Source of the DNA: Cafeteria roenbergensis
Lineage: Eukaryota; Sar; Bigyra; Bicosoecida; Cafeteriaceae
Length of the DNA stretch: 64,000 nucleotides
Reading direction: 5' to 3'
Assembly (NCBI GenBank): GCA_008330645.1
Contig: VLTN01000043.1
Coordinates: forward strand, 62,001-126,000
Position numbers and translations under genes: made by a program
Notes under the pieces: model-generated
Databases searched by the model: none
What the model was told of the DNA's origin: nothing
The model's input: only the letters and a program-made list of their open reading frames with translations
Shown: in pieces, positions 1 through 9,047 of the stretch
Position numbering within the stretch: position 1 is the stretch's first letter
How the letters are laid out: the number at the start of each line of letters is the position of its first letter

Positions 1-2750
1 CCTGGCCCATCCAAGGCAGCCCCCTTCGAGGCCTGGCCGCGGTGCGCGGACGCCGACCTGCCGGCAGAGGCTGCCACCCGCGCCAAATCCGAAAGGCCGC
101 CAATTGCGCTTCGCGGGCTACGCCCAGCCGCAGCAGGCTCGCCCCGCGCAGCACCCCCCGGCCCGGAGCGGCCCCGGTGCCAAGCGGCCTCCCCGCGGGG
201 CGCCGCGCCAAACATGGCCGGGCCGCCGGCTGCCCAAGCCCTCGCGAGCGCAAAGGCGGCCACCTGGGAGCTGTGCCCGGCGCTGGACAGGCTCTGCTCG
301 ATGGGGCCGATGGGAGCCCACCCCGCGGGCCCCCCTGCCAGGGCCAGGAGAACTGCCGCCAGCGATGCGATGAGCGGCGGCGGCAGTTCCGGCTGCGGGG
401 TCTGGCCTTGGTCAGCCTGGGAGGCGGCGCTGCTGGGCAGCAGCTGCGCGCCTCGCGCTGGCGCGGCAGAGGCGCTGGTGCTCGCGTGGCCGTGGGAGTC
501 GCTTCGCAGCCGGACTGCGCCGACCGCAGGCGAAGCAGTCCCCATCGTGCCGTCGCCGAAGAGGGAGTCGATGATCGATCGCCTGGCCAACACGTCCGCG
601 ACCGAGCCGCTCGGCTTGGAGCTGCCAGCAGGACCGCGCATCGTCGTCTCGCCGTCCCCGACGGGGCACCAAGGCCCGCCCCAGTCAGTCAGCGTCGTGG
701 CCGGGGCCCGCAGGCGCCTGAGCTCCTTGCGGAAGCAGGTCAGCGCCAGCAGGCGCGGCGCGGTCGACGGGTGCCCGACGTCGCGAGGGTGGGACGCGGG
801 CGCGCCGTGGGAGGGGGCGCCGAAGACTGCCCTGCGCTCCGCCGCGTCGGCCGGGGCGTCCATCGCGAACGCGTGGCAGAGGGACCACGCGAGCGACGGC
901 CCCTGCACCAGGAGCGGATTCGACCGCGGGTCGAGCAGGCCTGGCGAGCCGCTGAGGCCGGGCAGCCGCGACGCCGCGTCGTCCACGAAGAGCTGCAGCA
1001 CGCCAGCCGCAGCCACGTTGGCAGCAGCTGGGCTCTCCGCGCGCAGCTCCTTCGCTCGCTGGGCCAGGGCGGCGGCTCGAGAAGAGAGGCTGGGCGGCGC
1101 CGCTGCGGCCTTGGCCGCCGGCAGCTGCGGCGGGCCGGTGCTCGGCGGCAGCTGGGGGGCGGCGGCGCGGCCGTGAGCCACCGCGTGAGGTCCAGGGGAG
1201 AAGGGCACCGGCTGGGGCAGCATCGCGTCCGTGGGAGCCGGGAAAGGCTGCCTGGGATTGCCCGGCCACGGGCCAGTCGCGTCGCTGCCCCCGCCCACGG
1301 ACTGCGCGGTGCCGATGGGCAGGCCGAACCCGTGCTCCGAGTCGAGGCTGGTGATGCCCACTACGAAGCTGAGGTCCCTCCCGTCCTCGCCCAAGCTCTG
1401 CCTGAAGCGTGGGGCGACCTGCGAGGCGCCGTGCGTCGCGCTGCCGATCGAGAGGGGGCCCCGGGCAGCGACGCGCTCCGTGCCGCCGAGGTGCCGCTGC
1501 GCTGGAAACGAGACCCGCTGCTGCGCAGCAGGGGGCCGCGCGCCTCCGCCCTGCGCCCTGCCGCGGTTGCCCCCCCAGGGCCGAGCGCCTGGGCGAGGGC
1601 CGGAGTCGCTCGGGGCCTGGCCGGCGCGCTGAGCGTGCGGCGGAGCCTGCGGGCTGAAGGAGCGGGGCGCCGCCGCGCTGCGTCCTGCTTGCGGCCGCTG
1701 CCACGGCGCTCGATAGTACGACGCCAGGCCTGCACCACCTCCGCCTCCGCCTCCGCCTCCGCCTCCGCCATCCACACCGCCGCCCGCTCCTCCGCTGGCG
1801 GCACCATTGCCGCGGCGAGCGTCGCTCCGGCCGTGGCCGGTCGCATCGCTAGCTCCATCATCCATGGGCTCTGCCGTGTGGTGCGACTGCTGGCGGACGG
1901 CTTCGAGCGACTCGGCGGCGAGCAAGAGCGACGTCAGAGACCTGGCAGAGCCTCCCCCCGCAGCTGAGCCCAGGCCCAGGCGACCGCCTGCGACGCTACC
2001 GGGCCGCCCCTGCCCCTTCCCTGCGGCCGAAGAGGCCAGGGACTCCGGTCGGCCAGGCGCTGCCCCCGAGCGAGCCAGCATGCCTCCGTCCATTGTTCCG
2101 CCGTCGGCGTCTGGGGGCCCAAGTCCCGGCCCGTGTCCGTGATGAGACGCGGGACCACCGAACGACGCAAACCCATCACCTTGCAACGCCGTGCGGCGGG
2201 CGGCAATCTGGAGCGGCGCTTGGGGCGCCGCGAGCCGCCTGCTGCCGACTCCCCCCAGCATGATCCCGGCCACGGCCACGGCGTTCTCGCCGTCTCCCGG
2301 CAAGGAGGCAGGGCCGCCTGTGCCGAGGGCGTGCGAGAAAGCGGCGCTGGCGCCAGCAGCGTGGCCGGCGCTGTGCAACTGCGCTTCTGGAAGCCGCGGT
2401 GGCCGGGCTTCCACGGGCGACGAGTCCACACCGAAGCGGCCGGCGGCCGACTCCATCGCATCTCCGAGGCTGCTGTTCCGCCCTGCACTGCTTGCGTCGT
2501 TAACGCTGGCCACGACGTGCGCCGTCACTGCAAAGCGCGGGGACGCAGCAAGATACCCCGACGGGCCTCGCTGCGCATCCTGCGCCGAGCCGTGCCCGGC
2601 AGGCGCCTGCGCACTTGCCGCGCGGAGAAAGCCCTCCCCCTCGCGCAAGGCAGGCGGCTGCAGCGAGTGAGCGGGCGGAGTTGCACTCATCGCGGCCAGC
2701 ATGCCCGCCGCTGACAGGGTCGCCCCGGAGGCGTCCCCCGCGCGGTGCAT
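1..2750 (-). CDS. Large disordered protein of unknown function, partial (3' end off the left edge)
   Basis: I do not recognise this protein. The minus strand is open from a stop codon near 2832 to the left edge without any stop, more than 900 codons. The first in-frame ATG is at 2748-2750; other candidates lie at 2700-2702 and 2688-2690, the last giving a start MSATPPAHS. The protein is rich in Ala, Gly, Pro and Ser with a poly-Gly run encoded by a hexamer repeat at 1738-1770. Less biased stretches look folded, for example GPSLAWSLCHAFAMDAPADA and TCFRKELRRLRAPATTLTDW near 680-930, and ADVLARRSIIDSLFGDGTMG near 540-600. Long plus-strand frames over the same bases are shadows. The gene diverges from the plus-strand gene at 3272. 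A short upstream exon cannot be excluded, since several genes here have one. The existence of the gene is fairly secure; its function is unknown. Confidence 0.6.
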   Translation of the reverse strand, partial: MHRAGDASGATLSAAGMLAAMSATPPAHSLQPPALREGEGFLRAASAQAPAGHGSAQDAQRGPSGYLAASPRFAVTAHVVASVNDASSAGRNSSLGDAMESAAGRFGVDSSPVEARPPRLPEAQLHSAGHAAGASAAFSHALGTGGPASLPGDGENAVAVAGIMLGGVGSRRLAAPQAPLQIAARRTALQGDGFASFGGPASHHGHGPGLGPPDADGGTMDGGMLARSGAAPGRPESLASSAAGKGQGRPGSVAGGRLGLGSAAGGGSARSLTSLLLAAESLEAVRQQSHHTAEPMDDGASDATGHGRSDARRGNGAASGGAGGGVDGGGGGGGGGGGGAGLASYYRAPWQRPQAGRSAAAPRSFSPQAPPHAQRAGQAPSDSGPRPGARPWGGNRGRAQGGGARPPAAQQRVSFPAQRHLGGTERVAARGPLSIGSATHGASQVAPRFRQSLGEDGRDLSFVVGITSLDSEHGFGLPIGTAQSVGGGSDATGPWPGNPRQPFPAPTDAMLPQPVPFSPGPHAVAHGRAAAPQLPPSTGPPQLPAAKAAAAPPSLSSRAAALAQRAKELRAESPAAANVAAAGVLQLFVDDAASRLPGLSGSPGLLDPRSNPLLVQGPSLAWSLCHAFAMDAPADAAERRAVFGAPSHGAPASHPRDVGHPSTAPRLLALTCFRKELRRLRAPATTLTDWGGPWCPVGDGETTMRGPAGSSKPSGSVADVLARRSIIDSLFGDGTMGTASPAVGAVRLRSDSHGHASTSASAAPARGAQLLPSSAASQADQGQTPQPELPPPLIASLAAVLLALAGGPAGWAPIGPIEQSLSSAGHSSQVAAFALARAWAAGGPAMFGAAPRGEAAWHRGRSGPGGAARGEPAAAGRSPRSAIGGLSDLARVAASAGRSASAHRGQASKGAALDGP
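1738..1770. repeat. (CCGCCT)n hexamer run inside a coding region
   Basis: About five and a half copies of CCGCCT/CTCCGC. On the minus strand they encode a poly-glycine linker in the partial left-edge gene. Confidence 0.8.
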
Positions 2751-3271
2751 GGCTTCGGCGGCCCGGCAGGCGGCCGCGCGTCGGCCCTCCCCAGTCGGGG
2801 CCGCGCACCCGCTGCGCGGCTGGCTGAGCAGTCACTGGGCTGGGCGCGGGCGCCTCGCTGGCAAGGGCTGCGTTTGCCGCTCGGTCGCACCGCGCGGCTC
2901 TCGGCGACGCGAGGCGCTGCTTTGCCGACGCGCTGGCGCCGGTCAGCTCGCAGTCCCCCTGTGCAGAACCGGCCCCTGTGCTGTCGGGGCCGTCGCCGCG
3001 GCCGCAGCGCCCGAGGACACGGGCCGCGGGCGGCGTCGAAGCATTGGCCTTGATCGGCGCTGCCGGCCAGCAGCCGGCCAGCGCAAATCCCAGCTGCCAG
3101 AGCAAAGTGGCGGAGCGAGCAGCGCCGGCCGGTCAGCAAGATGAGCAGCGGGCCGAGCTTGCGCCGCGGCTCGCCCCAGTCTCGCGCCCCCTGCCGCCCC
3201 GCACTCGGCTCTCCCTGTCCAGGGAAGGCAGCCCGCCCTCCTCCGGTCCGGCCTCGCCGCTGCTTTCCGGC
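2751..3271. promoter_or_regulatory. Divergent intergenic region, 521 bp
   Basis: This lies between the start of the left-edge minus gene and the start of the mitochondrial-targeted plus gene, so it should hold both promoters. It is GC-rich. I see no TATA box, RNA gene or convincing small ORF; plus-strand frames that run through it into 3272 lack protein-like composition. Confidence 0.5.
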
Positions 3272-4888
3272 ATGCTGCCGTTCGCCCGCGGCCGCGCTGC
3301 AGCAGCGCGCGCTGCTGTGATGGCGCCCCGCGCTCGCGGCATGGCCGCGCCCGCAGCGGGGGCCGGGGCCGATGCGCCCCCCAGCAAGTTCACAATCCTT
3401 GACGCCGCCACCGAGGCCACGCACGCCGGCGTCAGGGCGCACAACGCGCTCCGGAAGAGCCTGCCGTCCTACGTGCCCGAGGTCGAGGTCACGCCGCGCT
3501 TCCACCACATCCGGTTCAACGACTACGAGCGGTACGAGCCCTGGAACAAGGCAAAGGCTGAGGCCTCGGCGTTCTCGGTGCAGGAGCTGCTCGCCTCGGT
3601 CTTCGAGGACCTCGGCGTCAGCCCGGCCTACGACAACATGGACGAGTTTGCCTCCGACATCCTCGCCCACGTCCAGGTCATCCGCCGCCTCCGCGAGATC
3701 CGCGGTTTGCCCGTCCCAGCCAGCCTCTCGGAGGGCGAGGCGCTCCTCCAGAAGACCAAGGAGGCGTGGGCCGAGGCCAACGACGGCTTCGAGCTTGCGC
3801 ACGGCGAGCCGCTGCGCGAGTCCGTCAACCTCGCGCTCAAGGCGCAGGAGGTTGTCCGGGGCGCCCTGTTTGACATGTGCCCGTCGCTCCAGGGTGACGC
3901 CGTTGCTGGCGTGGGCCCGGACCTGCAGTGGTCGCGCGCCTCGCTTGCGGACCTCGACCGCCCCGAGCCGCTGCCCGAAGACGCGTCCGAGGACCCCATC
4001 CTCTCCACCTATGGCGTGGACGTCAGCAGCGTGGCCAACTGGCGCCTGTCCTTGTCCAACGCCTACGCGGGCCTCGAGCAGGGCTGCGCGGCGGCGGTGG
4101 TGCTGCGCGAGCGCCCCCGCACCAGCTCCGCGGCCCGCGACTTCGACGAGCACATCGCAGGCGTGGCAGGCCACCGCTCCCGCGCCGCTGCTGGCATGGG
4201 GGCGATCAACGCCGGAGACGTTGCCTCCTACGGCGAGGCCGACGGCTTGGTTGCCGGCCCCGCCGCTGGCTCGACCCTGCTGGCTCAGGACGGCGACCTC
4301 TACGCCGACTACGACCAGGGCGTGCGCGGCGATGCCTGGTCCCGGAAGCAGCAGATGGAGATCGCCAACGAGCTCAGCCTCGCGGCGCAGCCATGGCAGA
4401 CGCGCAAGGTCGCCGGCCGCCTCAGCGACGGCGCGCCCAGCCACCTCCGCCGCGCGGCAGAGGGGCTGGAGAAGAGCGGCGCTCTCACTGCCGGCCAGCG
4501 CGCCCGCATCCTGCAGGAGACTGCCAACCGCCTGGACGAGGCGCAGGAGCTCACCCAGCGCGAGCTCGCGCCCGGGGACCTCGCTCGCATGTCCGATGAG
4601 TGGGCCAAGCCCTCCCGCAAGGTCATCGAGAAGCCGTGGGAGATGCGCTTCCCCGTCAACACCAAGTCCCCGGACACCGGCCGCGCCGCTTCCGACGACA
4701 TGTTCCGCGACGGAGAGCGCCCGCTGGAGCGCGACGAGAAGCTGCCCGACGGCGCCGAGTACGACGCGGTGCACGGCGCAGCCAACCCGAGCTCTGCCGA
4801 CGTGGCCGCGCAGGGCCGAGCGGGCAGCACGGCCGCGGCCATGACTGCCTACCACGCCTTTGTGAGCAAGATTTCAAAGCGCGCGTGA
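3272..4888 (+). CDS. Mitochondrion-targeted protein of unknown function, 538 aa
   Basis: I do not recognise the family. I chose the ATG at 3272 because the N-terminus from there (MLPFARGRAAAARAAVMAPR) is Arg/Ala-rich and lacks acidic residues, as in a mitochondrial presequence. The frame stays open further upstream, but that part reads like untranslated sequence. The mature part begins around residue 50 and is soluble, acidic and helical, with ordinary composition and no membrane span. Landmarks are FHHIRFNDYERYEPWNKAK near residue 75, a mixed helical middle, and a C-terminal third with WEMRFPVNTKSPDTGRAASD before the end ISKRA. Codon use fits an expressed gene, with C or G in third positions throughout. 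It could be a lineage-specific respiratory or ATP-synthase-associated subunit, but that is only a guess from targeting. It converges on the EF-hand gene at 5365. Confidence 0.7.
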   Translation: MLPFARGRAAAARAAVMAPRARGMAAPAAGAGADAPPSKFTILDAATEATHAGVRAHNALRKSLPSYVPEVEVTPRFHHIRFNDYERYEPWNKAKAEASAFSVQELLASVFEDLGVSPAYDNMDEFASDILAHVQVIRRLREIRGLPVPASLSEGEALLQKTKEAWAEANDGFELAHGEPLRESVNLALKAQEVVRGALFDMCPSLQGDAVAGVGPDLQWSRASLADLDRPEPLPEDASEDPILSTYGVDVSSVANWRLSLSNAYAGLEQGCAAAVVLRERPRTSSAARDFDEHIAGVAGHRSRAAAGMGAINAGDVASYGEADGLVAGPAAGSTLLAQDGDLYADYDQGVRGDAWSRKQQMEIANELSLAAQPWQTRKVAGRLSDGAPSHLRRAAEGLEKSGALTAGQRARILQETANRLDEAQELTQRELAPGDLARMSDEWAKPSRKVIEKPWEMRFPVNTKSPDTGRAASDDMFRDGERPLERDEKLPDGAEYDAVHGAANPSSADVAAQGRAGSTAAAMTAYHAFVSKISKRA

Positions 4889-5364
4889 GCAACGCCTGCG
4901 TGGCGCCGATGTGTGTGGAGTCGCGTCTCGCCTCGTGGCGGGCGGGCCGGCCTGTCTGCCCTCGCCCCCCCCCTCTCTCCATTGCCCTTGAACCAACAAG
5001 GGGGCCAGGGCTTGCATGCCTCAGGGGTCCCGCCGTCGTTGAGAGAGTGGTTCTGTTCTGCTCGGTCGCGCACACACGCACGGAGGCACGCACGCACGCA
5101 CCATTTTCAGCCCGTAATTGCCGGTTCGTTCTGTCACCTCTGGCATGGCAGCACACGCAGACAGGCACATCAGAGAGAGCGAGCACGAGAGAGAGAGAGC
5201 GAGCATCAGAGAGAGAGCATCCGAGAGAGAGAGCATCCGAGAGAGAGAGCATCCGAGAGAGCGAGCACGAGCGAGAGAGCATCCGAGAGAGCAGCAGCAT
5301 TCGATCGCAACAGCGCAGAGGGGCAAGTGACGGTGCCGGGGCTTGGCCTCCAAGCAGAGTGACG
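4889..5364. other. Convergent intergenic region
   Basis: The tails of two converging genes meet here. It holds a purine-rich repeat at 5166-5300 and an alternating CACACACGCACG stretch near 5070-5100. I see no gene in it. Confidence 0.6.
5166..5300. repeat. GA-rich tandem repeat with CATCC/CACGA spacers
   Basis: An imperfect tandem repeat of GAGAGAGAGCATCC-like units of 14 to 16 bases, with some copies carrying CACGA in place of CATCC. All purines are on the plus strand. It lies in the shared 3' region of two converging genes. Confidence 0.85.
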
Positions 5365-8300
5365 TCACTTGCCGTCGGCCAGGACGCGCGACTCGGTGCG
5401 GGCGCGCGCCACCGTGGCCGAGAGGGAGGAGGTGCGCCTCCGCTCCCCCTGGGCAACGGGGGCCTGTCCCCCCCACAGCAGCGGCTGGTGCGCCACGCCG
5501 CTCACGAATCGCTGAGACTCCTGCCCGGGCGAGCTGCGGCGCTCGACTCCGCCGTCGCCGCCGGAGCCGAAGGCTTGCTGGGCAGCGGGGGAGGCCTCCG
5601 CGCCGCCGCTGCGCGAATGAGGCCGCCTTGGGGGAGTCGCAAAGGCGCCCCCGCTGCCGCCGCCGCCCGGTGTGCTCGATCTCGACATGACTCCCAGCTG
5701 GCCCCGCGTCGGCGAGAACCCCGCGGAGGCGGCGCCCGCCGCGATGGCCGGGAGAGAGTACGTCGCGGCCTCTGCCAGGAGCCGGTTGAGCGACTCTGTG
5801 CCCTCCCTCCTAGTGTCGGCGCCGCCGGTGCTGGCCGCCCGGTCGGGAGACGCCGATCCGCGCAGCGACACCCGGCCGCGGGCCCGCGCAGCGCCGATGG
5901 GGGTCGATACCGCAGAGTCGTCCAGCCGTGCGAGGCCCGCCAGCCCTGCGAGCCCACCCGCGGACGCCGACGGCGTCATGCCGCGGCCCAGCGGGCTGAG
6001 GCGGAGCGGGGAGGGCGACTGGCGAAGCGACGACAGCCGCGCGCCGGGCGGCAGCCTGGAGGACGCGTCGCGGACGAAACCGCCACCCACGGAGTTGACC
6101 CGCTGCCTCGGCCCCAGGCCGGACATGGTCGAGGACACGACGGAGCCCGGCGTCCCGGGGGAGGGGGCGCCGGCTCGTCCGGTGTCTGAGGGTCCCGGCG
6201 AGGCGCCCCGGCCCGGCGTTGCCACGCCGAGCGGAGTGGAGCCGACCGAGTAGGCGGGCGGCCGCTGAAGCGACGCTGCGCCTCGGATGGGCAGCGGGAG
6301 GGGCGACTCCGCCCCATGCGCCGCCGCCGGCCCGATCAGCGGCGACGTCACCGACGCGGGGGCCCGGATGCTGAGGCCGCCCGCAACGCCGGGGGTGCCC
6401 CCCGGCACGGCAGCGACTGCGGCGGCGGGCTGGGCCGGCGGGGAGGGTGGCCTGGACGACGCCGTGGAGAGCGAGTCGTCGTCCCCGACCCGGATGACGT
6501 CAGCGTCCAGGGGGCCCTCCTTGCCCTCCGCGGCCGCCGCCCCCGCGGCAGGCGGCGACCTGCCCGCCTCGGGGGCCGCCGCGAGCCCCGGCGTGCGGCC
6601 GAGCAGCCCGGCCGGCGACGCCTTGTGCGGCAGCGGCGGCCTGGGCCCCGCCCTGCCATCGGGGCCCCTCGCCCCGGCCGGGGAGGGCGCAGCGGCGGGC
6701 GGCTCGTCGTCGTGGAACAGGGACCCGATGAACTGGTCCGCGTGGAAGCCAGCGCCCTCTGGCCCGTGCACAACGCCGTGGGTCATGGCTGGCTCTGCGG
6801 GCGGCCGGCCGCTGTCGAAGCGCCGGCTGTCGGCCCTGAAGGAGTTGGCGGTCGCGAGGCGCTGCTGCTTGGTGGTGGGCGGCGCCTGCTGCTGCGCCGC
6901 TGGGCTCCCCGACACGCTGCTCCGCCTGGAGCGGGCGGGCCCCAGCTGGGGCGACGCGCCGGCGCCGAGAGCGAACGCCACGCCGGGGGTGGACCTTCCG
7001 GCCAGAGGCGATGCTCCGACGGCGGGCGAGCCGTCGCCGCTCACGGGTGTGCCCCCTCGGATCGCGGCGGCGGTGGCCGCGGCCATGGCGCGCGCCCGCT
7101 CCGCCGCCGGCCCCGCCGCCAGTTTCCGGTCCGCCTTGGCCAGGAGCCGGCTTAGGTAGTCCTGGATGGCCTGCTCCGTCGGGACGGCCTCCGCTCCCTG
7201 GCCTACACGAAGTGTGCTGGCGGCTCTGGCAAGCTCTGCCGCCGCCTCCGCGCCGCCCAGGGCCTCCAAGTCAAGCTCCAGCCCGCCGGCGAGCGAGACG
7301 GACCAGCGGCGCTGGCGCCGCGACGCCGCCGGCTTGCCCCCCTCTGCCGCCGCGGCGCCGCTCGCGTCCCCCGCCCCCTCCTTGGCGGCGAGAGCGCGAG
7401 CCGCCTCGGCCTCGCCGGCCACCGGCTCCTCGCCGTCGCGCCCCTCGCCGCTGCGCTCCTCCTCGGCGGCCACCTCGGCCATGCTCTTGACAAGGCTCTT
7501 GGTGGTGCCCGCGGCCTGCGCCCACACAAAAAACTCCTCCCAGTCAACCCGGCCGTCGCCGTTGGTGTCGGCCGTCTTGAGGACCGCGGCCGCGAGCTTG
7601 CGCACGCCCCGCTTGCTCGGCCGGCGCGCGACCTGCCCCATGCGGTACAGGGCGCGGCTGGCGGTGTGCATGAACTCGCACAGCTCGTCGGCGTCGAGGT
7701 CGCCTCCGCCGTCGAGGTCGAACATGCGGAACAGCATGGCCGCTTTGGCCCTCGGGTCTCCGCGGGCGAACATGCAAAGCACCTGCGGACGGGCGCGAAC
7801 AGCCGCGCAGCCACGCACCTGGCAAGCTCGTCGCGTGCTGCCCAGCCCCCACGCGCGCAGGCTTGCCTGCGAGCATGGCTTCCGTGGCCTTGGGCCAGCT
7901 GCAGCTGTCGTGCGCCGGCAGCCCGAACCGACATCTCACCATGAACATCTCGTACAGGTTCGCCCGCAGCAGCGCCTCGTCCGGGGCTCCTGCATGGGCC
8001 ACTGCTGACCGCAGCGCTCGCGAGGGCGCCTCGGCGAAGACTTTAAACAGGAAAAGCGGCAGCGTCACGAACTGTCCGCCCTCGGCAGGCAACCCGGTCG
8101 CCTCGTCCACAGCCCGAGAGTAGCCGAAGATGTTGAAGAACTCGAACCGGTTCACGGACACCGAGGTCGACGGGGTGGCCTCAAGCAGCACGAACGCGCG
8201 CTCGAACGCGGACCACACGGAGGCGAGCTGCCACTTGCTGAACGCATCTCTGACGGTTTGCGCGAGCGCTTGCCTGCAAGGTAGGGAGACCACAGCCGGG

Positions 8301-8547
8301 GCGATTTCCACGAGCAGAGGAGAGGGGCGGCCTGGTTGCAGCCATTACCACCGCAGCGCGCGCGGCAAACGTCCCCGGGAGCGCGCACTGGGCCCGCGTC
8401 CGATGCGCGAGTGCGGTGCCAGGAGCGACGCCGGTGCCCGCGGGCCGCCCAGCCAGCGAGCCCCGCCAGACCGGGCCGGCCTCACCGTCTCGTCTGCGCG
8501 TCCGACCCTGGAGTGCCTCCCTGCTGGACCGAAGCGGCGCTCCCCAT
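5365..8547 (-). CDS. EF-hand protein with predicted N-myristoylation and a long disordered tail, 937 aa, three exons
   Basis: Probable calcium sensor. Exons on the minus strand are 8547-8486, 8273-7940 and 7782-5365. Both introns begin GTGAG and end CAG, the exon phases agree, and the total is a multiple of three. Exon 1 gives MGSAASVQQGGTPGS, which fits the MGxxxS pattern for N-myristoylation; the longer minus frame that starts with GTG at 8311 runs through intron sequence. A helical N-terminal region is followed by two EF-hand loops, DLDGGGDLDADEL and DTNGDGRVDWEEF, around residues 150-215, with acidic residues at the expected ligand positions. The remaining 700 or so residues are Pro/Ser/Gly/Ala-rich and disordered, with many S-P and T-P sites. 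This resembles membrane-tethered neuronal-sensor-like or calcineurin-B-like proteins only in the N-terminal part. I know no family with this whole architecture. It diverges from CFAP74. Confidence 0.85.
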
Positions 8548-9047
8548 GCAGTCAGCGCCTGGCCTCGGGGGGGGTTGCACCAGTGCCGGCCCGCCGCTGC
8601 CAGAGATGCGGCAGAGTCGCGAGCCTGCCTCCGCAAGGCGATTGCGTCGCTCCGGGCCGGCGTCTGCTTGTGGGTCCATTCCCCGAGGGCCAGTCCCCAT
8701 TGTGCTGCCTGCGCGTCTCGTTGGCCCCGGCTGCATCGCCGGGGCTGCCGGGGCCTTCGCTTGGCGCGTCTCGGGGCGGCCGCAGATACCGCCAACTGAG
8801 GCCGGCAAATTGGGTAGTCGTCGGTTCCAGAGTTGTGCGGCCGCCGGGGCTCTGCCCTCTGCAGTGAACTGCAGCTGCAAGCGCGAGCAGCGTCTGCACG
8901 CCGAGAGAGCGCAATCGCGGGGACGCGCAGGCTGCCGCCGGCACAGAAGCTGCAGCGGGATCCGCGAGGCAGGCCTCGAGCAGGAGACGCGAGCGGTTGG
9001 CAGCGGCGTCCCTGAGCGCCCGCGAGCAGAGCGGCCAAACGGCCACA
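8548..9047. promoter_or_regulatory. Divergent promoter region between the EF-hand gene and CFAP74
   Basis: 500 bp, GC-rich, with no TATA box or ORF I would support. It must contain the start sites of both flanking genes. Confidence 0.5.

Noticed and set aside
42-1967. 641-codon plus-strand frame
   Set aside because: It is the codon-by-codon mirror of the minus-strand left-edge gene. Its Arg/Gly/Ala composition is that of a shadow, and the minus frame reads as protein.
2687-4855. 722-codon minus-strand frame opposite the mitochondrial-targeted gene
   Set aside because: Composition (Val/Gly/Leu/Arg/Asp) is typical of the antisense of GC3-rich codons, and the plus frame has a presequence and normal composition.
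7940-8311. GTG start at 8311 for the EF-hand gene
   Set aside because: A stop lies just upstream, no ATG is in frame, and a myristoylation-type first exon with matching phase and a GTGAG donor exists at 8547-8486.
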